A stretch of DNA of 13,226 nt from DATFAS01 sp035254305 (GCA_035254305.1 DATFAS010000235.1:1-13226), one strand, 5' to 3'; shown: positions 1 to 5,942, numbered from the stretch's first letter. Numbers and translations: made by a program. The notes: generated by a model not told the origin, from the letters alone.

Positions 1-731
1 GATTGTGCTAAATTGAAAATTTCATCTCTGCTTTTTACCTGAATGGATGGAACGGTCAAGTCTCCAGACGCCATTTTAGTTGCGTTCTCAGTCAATAAAC
101 GTAGTGGATTTCCAATCATACGGGTAAGGATAATCCCCACTGTAATCGAAAGAATAACAAGTGTTACTCCAATGATATTTAAAGTCAGAGAGAGATTATT
201 CAATGTCTGATGGTTTATCTGTACCTGTTCTTGTATAGCTTTTTGTTGGATAGTTACGATATCATCTGCTTTTTGTAAAAGCCTCTTTGTAACAGGAATC
301 GCCCTTTCCATGGTAATTTGGGTAGCCTTTTCAAAGCTGGTTGGAGCTATTGCAATAGATTCATCTGCAATATTTTTAAAAGCGTTGTTGTCGGCGTCTA
401 TTTGTTTAAGCAGATTTGCCGTTTCCGACGTTTGAACGATAGGCATTGTCACCTGGATTAGTTCAGACAATGCCTTGTTCCGTTCCTGAACATCATCCGC
501 ATATTTTTGGTCATGTGTAAGCATATACCCTCGGAGACTGAGTGCTTGTTCAGATGTTAAAAATCGAATATCCTGTAAATTACTTTTGACCGTTACACTT
601 CGATCAATGAGTTCTGAATACGAATTACTCAAATTATTCGTTGCGAAAAAAGATATCAAGCTTGTGACAACTATGCATAGTGCTATTATCACAAATGAAC
701 CGATTATCTTCATTCCAATTGAAAATTTCAC
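1..731 (-). CDS. Methyl-accepting chemotaxis-type transmembrane receptor, N-terminal part (cut by window edge)
   Basis: The minus-strand frame is open for 243 codons from a GTG (VKFSIGMK) preceded by AGGAGGG at about 6 bp, and runs off the left edge. Visible architecture: a first membrane segment at about residues 8-30, an extracytoplasmic helical domain of about 150 residues (4HB-MCP or CHASE3-like, rich in heptad-type spacing), a second membrane segment at about 181-203, then a HAMP domain starting with RMIGNPLRLL and ending in MASGDLTVP. This plan is shared by methyl-accepting chemotaxis proteins and some sensor kinases. The signalling domain that would decide between them lies outside the window. 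The chemoreceptor call is the commoner outcome for this plan in Bacillales, but is an inference. It would sense a ligand or membrane state and signal to the cytoplasm. Confidence 0.75.
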   Translation of the reverse strand, partial: MKFSIGMKIIGSFVIIALCIVVTSLISFFATNNLSNSYSELIDRSVTVKSNLQDIRFLTSEQALSLRGYMLTHDQKYADDVQERNKALSELIQVTMPIVQTSETANLLKQIDADNNAFKNIADESIAIAPTSFEKATQITMERAIPVTKRLLQKADDIVTIQQKAIQEQVQINHQTLNNLSLTLNIIGVTLVILSITVGIILTRMIGNPLRLLTENATKMASGDLTVPSIQVKSRDEIFNLAQ

Positions 732-787
732 CAATATCCCTCCTATTTTTGTCGAATATACCACCTTAGCCAAAATATACCATCAAA

Positions 788-815
788 ATTATAATTAAAG
801 TAATATTTATCACAA
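788..815 (-). promoter_or_regulatory. Probable sigma-A-type promoter of the chemoreceptor-type gene
   Basis: On the minus strand TTGTGA (810-815) and a perfect TATAAT (788-793) are separated by 16 bp. They lie about 57 bp upstream of the GTG start, with the Shine-Dalgarno in between. No alternative sigma-D (motility) box was recognised. Confidence 0.5.
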
Positions 816-867
816 ATCTATTATTGTCACCAAATTGTAACATCATATTAAAGGAGAAATATACAAA

Positions 868-1060
868 GTGCTAAAAGGATTTAGCAAGTCAAAATAAGAG
901 TATTACCGCATATAAAGTACAAATACATAATGGATTCGATTGGAATAATAAAAAGATTAAGAGATTGATAGAGGATATATTGGAGGATTCGAAGTATGTA
1001 TCTGTAGTATGCCCAAAAATGAATTTTCGGGTATACCACACCCTGGTTAATATCTATTAG
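868..1060 (+). pseudogene. Broken small ORF of unknown function
   Basis: AAAGGAG at 850-856 precedes a GTG (868) that opens a frame of only nine codons, ending at TAA 895-897. Directly after, in the neighbouring frame, an open stretch (875-1060) without any ATG, GTG or TTG start reads as a plausible hydrophilic protein with a lysine/glutamate-rich helix (NNKKIKRLIEDILEDSKYV) and stops at TAG 1058-1060. Joining the two frames at the A-rich run near 891-896 would give a protein of about 63 residues. I do not recognise the family. A frameshifted remnant is the simplest reading; a chance open frame in AT-rich DNA is the alternative. Confidence 0.25.
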
Positions 1061-1200
1061 ATTTATGAACAATGGTATTAAATCTACAGCATAACTTTGG
1101 ATCGATTTATTGAGTATGCTTATCTTTTTTCAAATGCAATTGTTTTGTAATCTCAAGGAATACCACTTTTTTAGTCTCTCAACACCAAAATCTGATGACA

Positions 1201-1237
1201 CACAAAAAGCTTAACGATATACAATAAAACGTGTCGA
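1201..1237 (+). repeat. Two decayed Tn7-like transposase-binding-type sites
   Basis: CACAAAAAGCTTAACGA (1201-1217) and ACAATAAAACGTGTCGA (1221-1237) start exactly 20 bp apart. They match the 17-bp site that recurs in the two elements near 1567-1917 and 3509-3974; the stretch AAAGCTTAACGAT is identical to the first element's left site. The bases outside the sites (TGATGACAC from 1193) do not keep the TGTC terminus. I read this as an older decayed transposon end. Confidence 0.45.
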
Positions 1238-1407
1238 TAATCGGGAAATACTCAGGGAGAATGGTTGAGAAAAAAACGAAAAAATAAGAGAAGTGCAATT
1301 GATACTTTCCCACGGTTCTTTTCTAAACAGAATCGATATCAGCTCTAAATCCTCTTTCATATATTCGATAAATAACCATGATTTTTCAAACGTTTATAAT
1401 AGAACCA

Positions 1408-1427
1408 TGTAATTATGCATAATTGCA
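1408..1427. repeat. 20-bp near-perfect palindrome at the edge of repeat copy A
   Basis: TGTAATTATGCATAATTGCA has a perfect 14-bp palindromic centre (AATTATGCATAATT, 1411-1424). The same sequence stands at 3358-3377 at the edge of copy B. Its position next to the homology breakpoint suggests an operator or recombination point, but nothing in the sequence decides this. Confidence 0.5.
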
Positions 1428-1566
1428 CACCTAATATTCTCACATCTGACAAGTAAAGGCTTCTTTTCAAACTAAGGATCTCCCCAACCCCTTACTTGCA
1501 AATTGTTGTTAATTTAAGTAGTAACTTTTCCTGTTATTCCTTATTTCCTTCACACTCCCCCTACTA

Positions 1567-1917
1567 TGTCCCCATACAATAAAGCTTAACGATTCCCCCA
1601 TCTTCTCCCTCACCTCTCTCAAAGCCTTTTCCCACAAGGGCTTGAAGCACATTTGGAGAAAAACATCTTACAATAAAGCGTGACGAAGCGATGGTAATAG
1701 CTGAACAAAGCCTGAAGATCCCCTTGTGTTTTTCTTGCTTCTTCCTCTTGCTCAATCCTGAAATAACGGCAATAAATCGATGTAACAAAAAAGAACCGAG
1801 GCAAAGTACCGATGGTACTTCTCTCAGTTCTTCTGATTTTCTTCGATCATTCTCCCTCATTATTTCCCATCATCGTCACACTTTTTGTTTGTCGTCAGGG
1901 TTTGTTGTAGGGAGACA
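1567..1917 (+). mobile_element. Miniature non-autonomous Tn7-like element 1 (351 bp)
   Basis: The left terminus TGTCCCCAT is followed by the site ACAATAAAGCTTAACGA (1576-1592) and a second site ACAATAAAGCGTGACGA (1670-1686). The right side carries the inverted sites TCGTCACACTTTTTGT (1873-1888) and TCGTCAGGGTTTGTTGT (1892-1908), then AGGGAGACA to 1917. The two ends therefore form imperfect inverted repeats beginning TGT and ending ACA. As in Tn7 (whose ends, from memory, also contain ACAATAAAG), the left sites are spread out and the right sites are packed. No open frame encodes a transposase. The flanking 5-mers (TACTA left, CCAAT right) do not match, so no target duplication is visible. The right end stops 6 bp from the stop codon of the HEPN gene. 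Confidence 0.7.
1791..1832. terminator. Bidirectional terminator-like hairpin inside element 1
   Basis: The arms AAGAACCGAG (1791-1800) and CTCAGTTCTT (1823-1832) enclose a perfect inner stem AAGTACC/GGTACTT. On the minus strand the stem is followed by a run of T, and on the plus strand by a T-rich stretch. It lies about 90 bp past the HEPN gene stop and could end that transcript. Confidence 0.55.
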
Positions 1918-1923
1918 CCAATG

Positions 1924-2640
1924 TCACAAATCTTTATTGAGATCAAAGAGAGATTTAAGATAAGATTCATAAGTATCTAATACTTGGAAACAAAATCCTT
2001 TTAAGAAAAAGAAACGTTGTGCATCTTGGTCTGGTATTATTAAAGTTGGTTCTAACTGTACTTGCTGTTCTGAAAGCACTTCATTAATTATATCCATTAA
2101 TGAATATGATATTAGCTCGTTTTTATTTATAGCATTTATCAATTTTTCTCTTTTGTCTCCTTCTGTTTTATCCCATATATCCCCATTGTTATGTACAAGG
2201 CAATTCCTTATAAGATTAAAATTTATAATTTTTTCTCGTTCTTTTCCTGCTGACAATACTGCTCCTACTTCATCTTTTAAGTACATCTCAATTCGTTCAA
2301 ACAATGACAGGTGGCTATGTTTCTTATGATTATATGGTATTTTTTTATGAACCGAAATAAAATCACTTAGTTCATAGAGGCATTTTTCAAAAGCTGAAAC
2401 TATTGTAATGAAAAGTGAAGATCTTGAAATATGCGGAAACACGTTAAGGATATGCATGTTTTTTAATTTCGGCATGGAATATGGCATTTCTTTTTTTCCA
2501 TTAATTGATAACATTCCTGATTTTACTTCAATGAAGTTAGAATCAAGAATAAACCTTTCTGTAATATTAGCGTACGATCTTAATTTTGACATAGCTTGTA
2601 TGATATAGTTTATTTCAGCTAAATTAATGTGTGAATTCAT
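1924..2640 (-). CDS. HEPN-type protein, probable RNase or defence/toxin-like cargo
   Basis: This is a protein of 238 residues. I chose the ATG at 2640 because GGGGTGAG stands 6-7 bp upstream; a TTG 39 bp further up (with AAAGGTAA) is an alternative. The N-terminal third is undistinguished. About residues 73-95 (SRSSLFITIVSAFEKCLYEL) look like the first core helix of HEPN domains. Residues 141-150 contain FNLIRNCLVH, giving the R145-X4-H150 motif that in this superfamily forms the metal-independent RNase active site, followed by NNGD. HEPN proteins are common in toxin-antitoxin, abortive-infection and other defence systems, and some are not nucleases. There is no signal peptide or membrane segment, so it should be cytosolic. 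The gene is AT-rich and lies between two transposon-like units, with its stop only 6 bp from one element end, which indicates horizontally acquired cargo. Its usual partner, if any, is not intact here. Function beyond the fold is inference. Confidence 0.65.
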   Translation of the reverse strand: MNSHINLAEINYIIQAMSKLRSYANITERFILDSNFIEVKSGMLSINGKKEMPYSMPKLKNMHILNVFPHISRSSLFITIVSAFEKCLYELSDFISVHKKIPYNHKKHSHLSLFERIEMYLKDEVGAVLSAGKEREKIINFNLIRNCLVHNNGDIWDKTEGDKREKLINAINKNELISYSLMDIINEVLSEQQVQLEPTLIIPDQDAQRFFFLKGFCFQVLDTYESYLKSLFDLNKDL

Positions 2641-2722
2641 TAATAACTCACCCCAATGGTATTGAAATCTTTTTGTCAAAAGCTTACCTTTTGTTTAATA
2701 TCAAAATGATAGCCTTCTTTAT

Positions 2723-3141
2723 TTATTCAATATCTAATTCCAAGAACCTTTTTTCAACAGAAAATTTTCCGATGACATTATAGAACCTTGTTATGGAATT
2801 TCGATCTAAATTATCTTCCCTACTATGATAACCTAAAAAAAAGTCTTTCCATTCTCCATTTCCTCCAACCCTTATCCCATGCGGGTTTGCCAAGTTGACA
2901 GAAAACTTGTGATAAAATAGTTTTTCAATGGATTAAGGCTAAAGGGAAGGCGTTTGTCTTGAATGTAGGAAAATTTGTGATAAAAAAGTCTTTCAATTTC
3001 CCTTTCTTTTTCTCTTCTTTTTTCCAATTTCACACACCACTTTTTTCTATTCCCTCCCGCTTTCTCTCTATTTTCCCTTGCCTTTTCCCTTGCATCTTCT
3101 CTTCTTAATCTTACCAGCAAAAGCCTTGATTCTTCTGGTTT
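2723..3141 (-). pseudogene. Disrupted gene of unknown function upstream of the HEPN gene
   Basis: Two minus-strand open stretches in different frames look like parts of one protein. The upstream part (3141 down to 2872, possible TTG start at 3120) is rich in Arg/Lys/Glu (REDAREKARENREKAGGNRK) and reaches IERLFYHKFS. The downstream part (2932 down to 2723, no usable start) begins with IEKLFYHKFS and continues through GGNGEWKDFFLGYHSREDN to a TAA at 2723-2725. The shared peptide comes from an imperfect DNA repeat (2907-2930 and 2975-2998) offset by 68 bp, which is not a multiple of three. Removing 68 bp would join both parts into one frame of about 118 residues. I do not recognise the family. 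It lies 83 bp upstream of the HEPN start on the same strand and may once have been its operon partner. Confidence 0.4.
2907..2998 (+). repeat. Imperfect direct repeat of 24 bp, offset 68 bp
   Basis: The copies at 2907-2930 and 2975-2998 agree at 21 of 24 positions (core TTGTGATAAAA, then TTTCAAT). A third related copy lies inverted at about 3287-3310 (minus-strand TTGATAAAAAACTCTTTCCAT). In the coding reading the direct copies specify the same peptide, IE(R/K)LFYHKFS, in two different frames. Confidence 0.55.
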
Positions 3142-3238
3142 TTAACCTTGCATAACTCTTTCATTCACCCTTGCTCTGGTATCTAAATCAAGTGATTTTG
3201 CTCCCTTTACCCTTGCTTCTCTCCCCCTTTTATTCTGG

Positions 3239-3283
3239 AAAAAAAACTGGACAAAGTCAGGAAATACTCCTGATTCTGTCCAG
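3239..3283 (-). terminator. Strong rho-independent terminator on the minus strand
   Basis: Sixteen-base arms (3247-3262 and 3268-3283; CTGGACA...TCAGGA) pair with one mismatch and one G-U pair around a 5-base loop. On the minus strand the stem is followed directly by eight T (3239-3246). No intact minus-strand gene lies immediately upstream. It may end whatever reads in from the glmS side, and could be the original glmS terminator pushed away by insertion. Confidence 0.75.
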
Positions 3284-3825
3284 TTTATGGAAAGAGTTTT
3301 TTATCAATGGAAAGACTCTCTTTTCAATGATAAAAGTTTGTTTAAAATTATCAACCATGTAATTATGCATAATTGCATACCTAATTCTCACAGCTGACAA
3401 GTAAAAGCTTTAAATTAAGGATCTCCCCAACCCCTTACTTGCAAATTGTTGTTAATTTAAGTAGTAACTTTTCCTATTATTCCTTATTTCTTTCACATTC
3501 CCCTACTATGTCCCCATACAATAAAGCTTGACGATTCCCCCATCTTCTCCCTCACCTCTCTCAAAGCCTTTTCCCACAAGGGCTTGAGGCACATTTGGAG
3601 AAAAACACCTAACAATAAAGCGTGATGAGAGAAGAAGGAGATCTGGGGAAAAAAGGCTGAGGAAACAGGCTGAATTCGTTTCGGGAAATGACAAAAAAGC
3701 GTGACGAAGCAAGGGTAATAGCTGAGCAAAAAACTGGAGATCCCCTTGCGTTTATTCTTGGTTCTACTCTTGTCTTCCCCTTGCTCAAGCCATGATACAA
3801 CTGGAATGAAACGTGGAAAAGAAAA

Positions 3826-3867
3826 AAGAACCGAGGGAAAGTACCAATGGTGCTTCTCTCGGTTCTT
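3826..3867. terminator. Bidirectional terminator-like hairpin inside element 2
   Basis: Perfect 10-bp arms AAGAACCGAG (3826-3835) and CTCGGTTCTT (3858-3867) enclose AAGTACC/GGTGCTT, which pairs with one G-U. The minus strand continues in a T-rich run, so it could terminate glmS transcripts about 130 bases past the stop codon. Copy A keeps the same inner stem with a full Watson-Crick pair. Confidence 0.6.
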
Positions 3868-3908
3868 CTGATTTTCTTCGATCATTCTCCCTAATTATTT
3901 CCCCATGA

Positions 3909-3974
3909 TCGTCACGTTTTTTTGTATAGCGTCAGGGTTTATTGTATGGCTTCAGGGTTTGTTGTTGGGAGACA
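3909..3974 (-). repeat. Right-end array of three 17-bp transposase-binding-type sites plus terminus
   Basis: The sites begin at 3909, 3929 and 3949. They share a (T/G)C(G/T)TCA...TTTNTTGT pattern and are reverse complements of the left-end consensus ACAATAAAGCNTGACGA. The 9-bp terminal stretch TGGGAGACA mirrors the 9-bp spacing (TGTCCCCAT) at the left end. Confidence 0.8.
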
Positions 3975-3998
3975 GTTAATTATCAGAACAACCACTTT
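3975..3998 (-). other. attTn7-type insertion position downstream of glmS
   Basis: Exactly 24 bp separate the transposon terminus from the glmS stop codon. In Tn7 biology TnsD binds the conserved 3' end of glmS (here encoding RPRNLAKSLTVE) and directs insertion about 25 bp downstream, with the right end nearest glmS; spacing and orientation both fit. The GTTAA next to the element would be the proximal target duplicate. Confidence 0.75.
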
Positions 3999-5834
3999 TT
4001 ATTCCACTGTAAGACTTTTGGCCAAATTCCTTGGACGGTCAACATCATGCCCGCGTACTGTACCCGAATAGTAGGCCAGTAATTGGAGAGGAATCGCTGC
4101 TAGAATAGGCATCAATAAATGATGGGTTTCAGGGATATAGAGGACCTGATCAACTTCTTCACTCAATATCTCATCGCTAATCGTTGTTATCCCAACAACA
4201 AAGGCATCTCTTGCCTTCACTTCCTTAATATTACTAATTAGCTTGTCCATTACTTGTCCTTGAGTGGCAAGGGCTATAACAGGAACACCTGGTGTGATGA
4301 GAGCCATTGTTCCATGCTTCATTTCCCCTGCCGCATAGGCATCTGCATGGATGTAGGCAACCTCTTGAAGTTTAAGTGCCCCCTCCAAAGCCAGGACATA
4401 ATCAAGGCTTCTACCAATTAGGAACAGATGCTCTTGGTCGAAGGTGACTTGAGCAAACTGATCAATAGCGTCTTGTGTCATGATAAGTGTTGATTCTACA
4501 TTCTCAGGTAATCGTTGTAGGGCTACAAGTAAGTCGGGAATAAGAGACACTCCTACACCATTTCCCTTTTTGGCAAGCCATATGGCTATTAAGATCAACG
4601 TTGTTAATTGAGAAGTATAAGACTTTGTAGAGGCCACTGCTAACTCAGGTCCTGCTTTCGTATAGATCGTAGCATCTGCCTTACGAGATATACTACTTCC
4701 CTCTGTATTGGTGATGGCAATAACCGGGCAATTGTATTTTTTCGCTTCACGAAGGGCCGACAGCGTATCGGCTGTTTCCCCTGATTGACTTAGAACGATT
4801 ACAAGATTCTGTGCATTCAATGGTGCATGATCATAACGAAATTCTGATGAATAGCTCGCCTCCACTGGAAGGCCAAGCAACTGCTCGAGTACCTTTTTCC
4901 CAATAACCCCAGAATGATAAGATGTTCCACTAGCAACAATATCTATTTTTTTAAATCCTTGAACCATGTGCTCATCCCAAACACGATCTAGTTCTGGAAG
5001 GCTCACTCCATCTAATAATAACCGGTCCTCAAGCGTGTCTTCGATGGCTTTCTTCTGTTCGAAAATTTCCTTTAACATATAATGTTCATAGCCTTGAAGG
5101 CTCACATCTAATACATTCCAGCCCGCAATTGTCCGCTTAGGTTCCAGTAATTCGCCTGATAAATTTTTTATGGTGACCTTTTCCCTTGTAAGAACCGCCA
5201 TTTCCCCATTCTTAATAGGGTAGCTTTCCCTCGTATAGGAAAGCAATGCAGTAATATCTGAAGCGATAAAAGCTTCTCCCTTTCCAAAGCCTACGATCAA
5301 GGGGTTATCCTGTGATACCGCCACAATACGATCCGGTTGATCCTGACACATGATGGCAAGGGCGTAAGAGCCCTTGATCAAAGGTAGAACCGTACTAACT
5401 GTTTGTTCTAAATCCCCTGTATCATATTCCTCTAGCAAATGAGGAATCACTTCCGTATCTGTTTCAGTTTCAAATTTATGACCTGCTTGAACTAGGCTCT
5501 TTTTTAATTGGGGATAATTTTCGATAATACCATTGTGAGCAACAATAAACTTCGTACTACATCCATACAATGGATGAGAGTTTGCCACCGATGGAATCCC
5601 ATGTGTTGCCCAACGGGTGTGGCCAATCCCTAGTGTACCTCCTGAGACAGGCTCATGAAGCAAAAAATTCCGTAACTGATTAATTCGACCTACAGCACGG
5701 CGAATTTCAATACCATTCTTCGTAGATATCGCAATACCTGCCGAATCATATCCACGGTAATCTAATTTATCTAAGCCCTCCAGAAGGATAGGCAGTGCAT
5801 TACGTTTTCCTATGTATCCAACAATACCACTCAT
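3999..5834 (-). CDS. glmS: Glutamine-fructose-6-phosphate aminotransferase (GlmS) with Ser in place of the catalytic Cys
   Basis: A full-length protein of 611 residues that makes glucosamine-6-phosphate from fructose-6-phosphate and glutamine, the entry to peptidoglycan precursor synthesis in the cytosol. The start is the ATG at 5834, with GAGGTGAG 6 bp upstream; an ATG nine codons earlier would swallow the binding site. The N-terminal glutaminase domain keeps RWATHG (R74), HNG (100-102) and ETDTE (D126). The two SIS domains keep SGTSYHSG, SQSGET (349-354), ASTKSYTSQL, E491 and H507, and the end is PRNLAKSLTVE. The odd point is residue 2: the normal sequence is MCGIVG, with Cys as nucleophile after Met removal, but here it is MSGIVGYIG with codon AGT, one base from TGT. 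The family assignment is certain; glutaminase activity is doubtful. A sequencing error or a second glmS elsewhere is possible. Confidence 0.97.
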   Translation of the reverse strand: MSGIVGYIGKRNALPILLEGLDKLDYRGYDSAGIAISTKNGIEIRRAVGRINQLRNFLLHEPVSGGTLGIGHTRWATHGIPSVANSHPLYGCSTKFIVAHNGIIENYPQLKKSLVQAGHKFETETDTEVIPHLLEEYDTGDLEQTVSTVLPLIKGSYALAIMCQDQPDRIVAVSQDNPLIVGFGKGEAFIASDITALLSYTRESYPIKNGEMAVLTREKVTIKNLSGELLEPKRTIAGWNVLDVSLQGYEHYMLKEIFEQKKAIEDTLEDRLLLDGVSLPELDRVWDEHMVQGFKKIDIVASGTSYHSGVIGKKVLEQLLGLPVEASYSSEFRYDHAPLNAQNLVIVLSQSGETADTLSALREAKKYNCPVIAITNTEGSSISRKADATIYTKAGPELAVASTKSYTSQLTTLILIAIWLAKKGNGVGVSLIPDLLVALQRLPENVESTLIMTQDAIDQFAQVTFDQEHLFLIGRSLDYVLALEGALKLQEVAYIHADAYAAGEMKHGTMALITPGVPVIALATQGQVMDKLISNIKEVKARDAFVVGITTISDEILSEEVDQVLYIPETHHLLMPILAAIPLQLLAYYSGTVRGHDVDRPRNLAKSLTVE

Positions 5835-5864
5835 TTCAGTCTCACCTCGTTCTCTCTGCATCTT

Positions 5865-5870
5865 ATTATA
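5865..5870 (-). promoter_or_regulatory. Probable -10 box of the glmS promoter
   Basis: A perfect TATAAT on the minus strand lies 30 bp upstream of the glmS ATG, with no convincing -35 (TCGATA at 17 bp). Starting here, the leader would be only about 20-25 nt, too short for the glmS ribozyme often found in this group. I saw no ribozyme core in 5835-6044. Confidence 0.4.
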
Positions 5871-5942
5871 TCGAAAATCTGCGGAGATATCGATTTACTT
5901 ATGTTCATTACACTCTCTAATCTGCATACTTCGTATAAAGGT

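Larger units (their letters stand above)
1403..1917 (+). repeat. Long direct repeat, copy A
   Basis: From AACCATGTAATTATGCATAA to the terminal GGGAGACA this segment matches 3353-3974 with long identical runs (for example GGATCTCCCCAACCCCTTAC). It consists of about 164 bp outside the recognisable transposon left end plus the miniature element at 1567-1917. Compared with copy B it lacks a block of roughly 80-85 bp after 1680 and one 20-bp site in the right end. Both copies lie in the same orientation. Confidence 0.85.
3353..3974 (+). repeat. Long direct repeat, copy B
   Basis: This is homologous to 1403-1917 in the same orientation. The first 156 bp precede the recognisable left end of the miniature element and include the palindrome at 3358-3377. 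The remainder is the element at 3509-3974. It is longer than copy A by an internal block (about 3626-3708) and by an additional 20-bp site in the right end. Confidence 0.85.
3509..3974 (+). mobile_element. Miniature non-autonomous Tn7-like element 2 (466 bp) in the attTn7 position
   Basis: Left end: TGTCCCCAT, then 17-bp sites at 3518-3534 (ACAATAAAGCTTGACGA), 3612-3628 and 3691-3707. Right end: three inverted sites at 3909-3925, 3929-3945 (GCGTCAGGGTTTATTGT) and 3949-3965 with an exact 20-bp period, then TGGGAGACA to 3974. Three spread sites at one end and a packed tandem array at the other, with TGT/ACA termini, is the organisation known for TnsB-binding sites of Tn7 and its relatives. The right end faces glmS and stops 24 bp from its stop codon. 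No transposition gene is present. The outer 5-mers (TACTA and GTTAA) do not match, so either the true left end lies elsewhere or the flanks were rearranged after insertion. Confidence 0.8.

Noticed and set aside
1564..1860. Minus-strand frame of 98 codons, similar to frames at 3493-3885
   Set aside because: The similarity follows from the DNA repeat itself. The frames run through the transposon binding sites and hairpins, have different starts and lengths in the two copies, and lack a convincing ribosome binding site.
1691..1963. Plus-strand frame of 90 codons across the element end
   Set aside because: It crosses the right terminus of element 1 into the HEPN gene antisense and is not kept in copy B.
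3333..3358. Similarity of GTTTAAAATTATCAACCA to the sequence just after the glmS-proximal end (GTTAATTATC...AACCA)
   Set aside because: It needs three gaps in AT-rich DNA. Tn7-type insertion duplicates only 5 bp, so a second att remnant is not expected; I treat it as chance.
3509..3974. CRISPR array or plasmid iterons as explanation of the repeated 17-bp sites
   Set aside because: The sites are inverted between the two ends, have no spacers of constant length overall and no cas or rep gene nearby. The TGT/ACA termini and glmS position fit transposon ends better.
5835..5861. Upstream ATG adding nine residues (MQRERGETE) to GlmS
   Set aside because: It would place the GAGGTGAG binding site inside the gene and move the conserved N-terminus, which must be near residue 2, inward.
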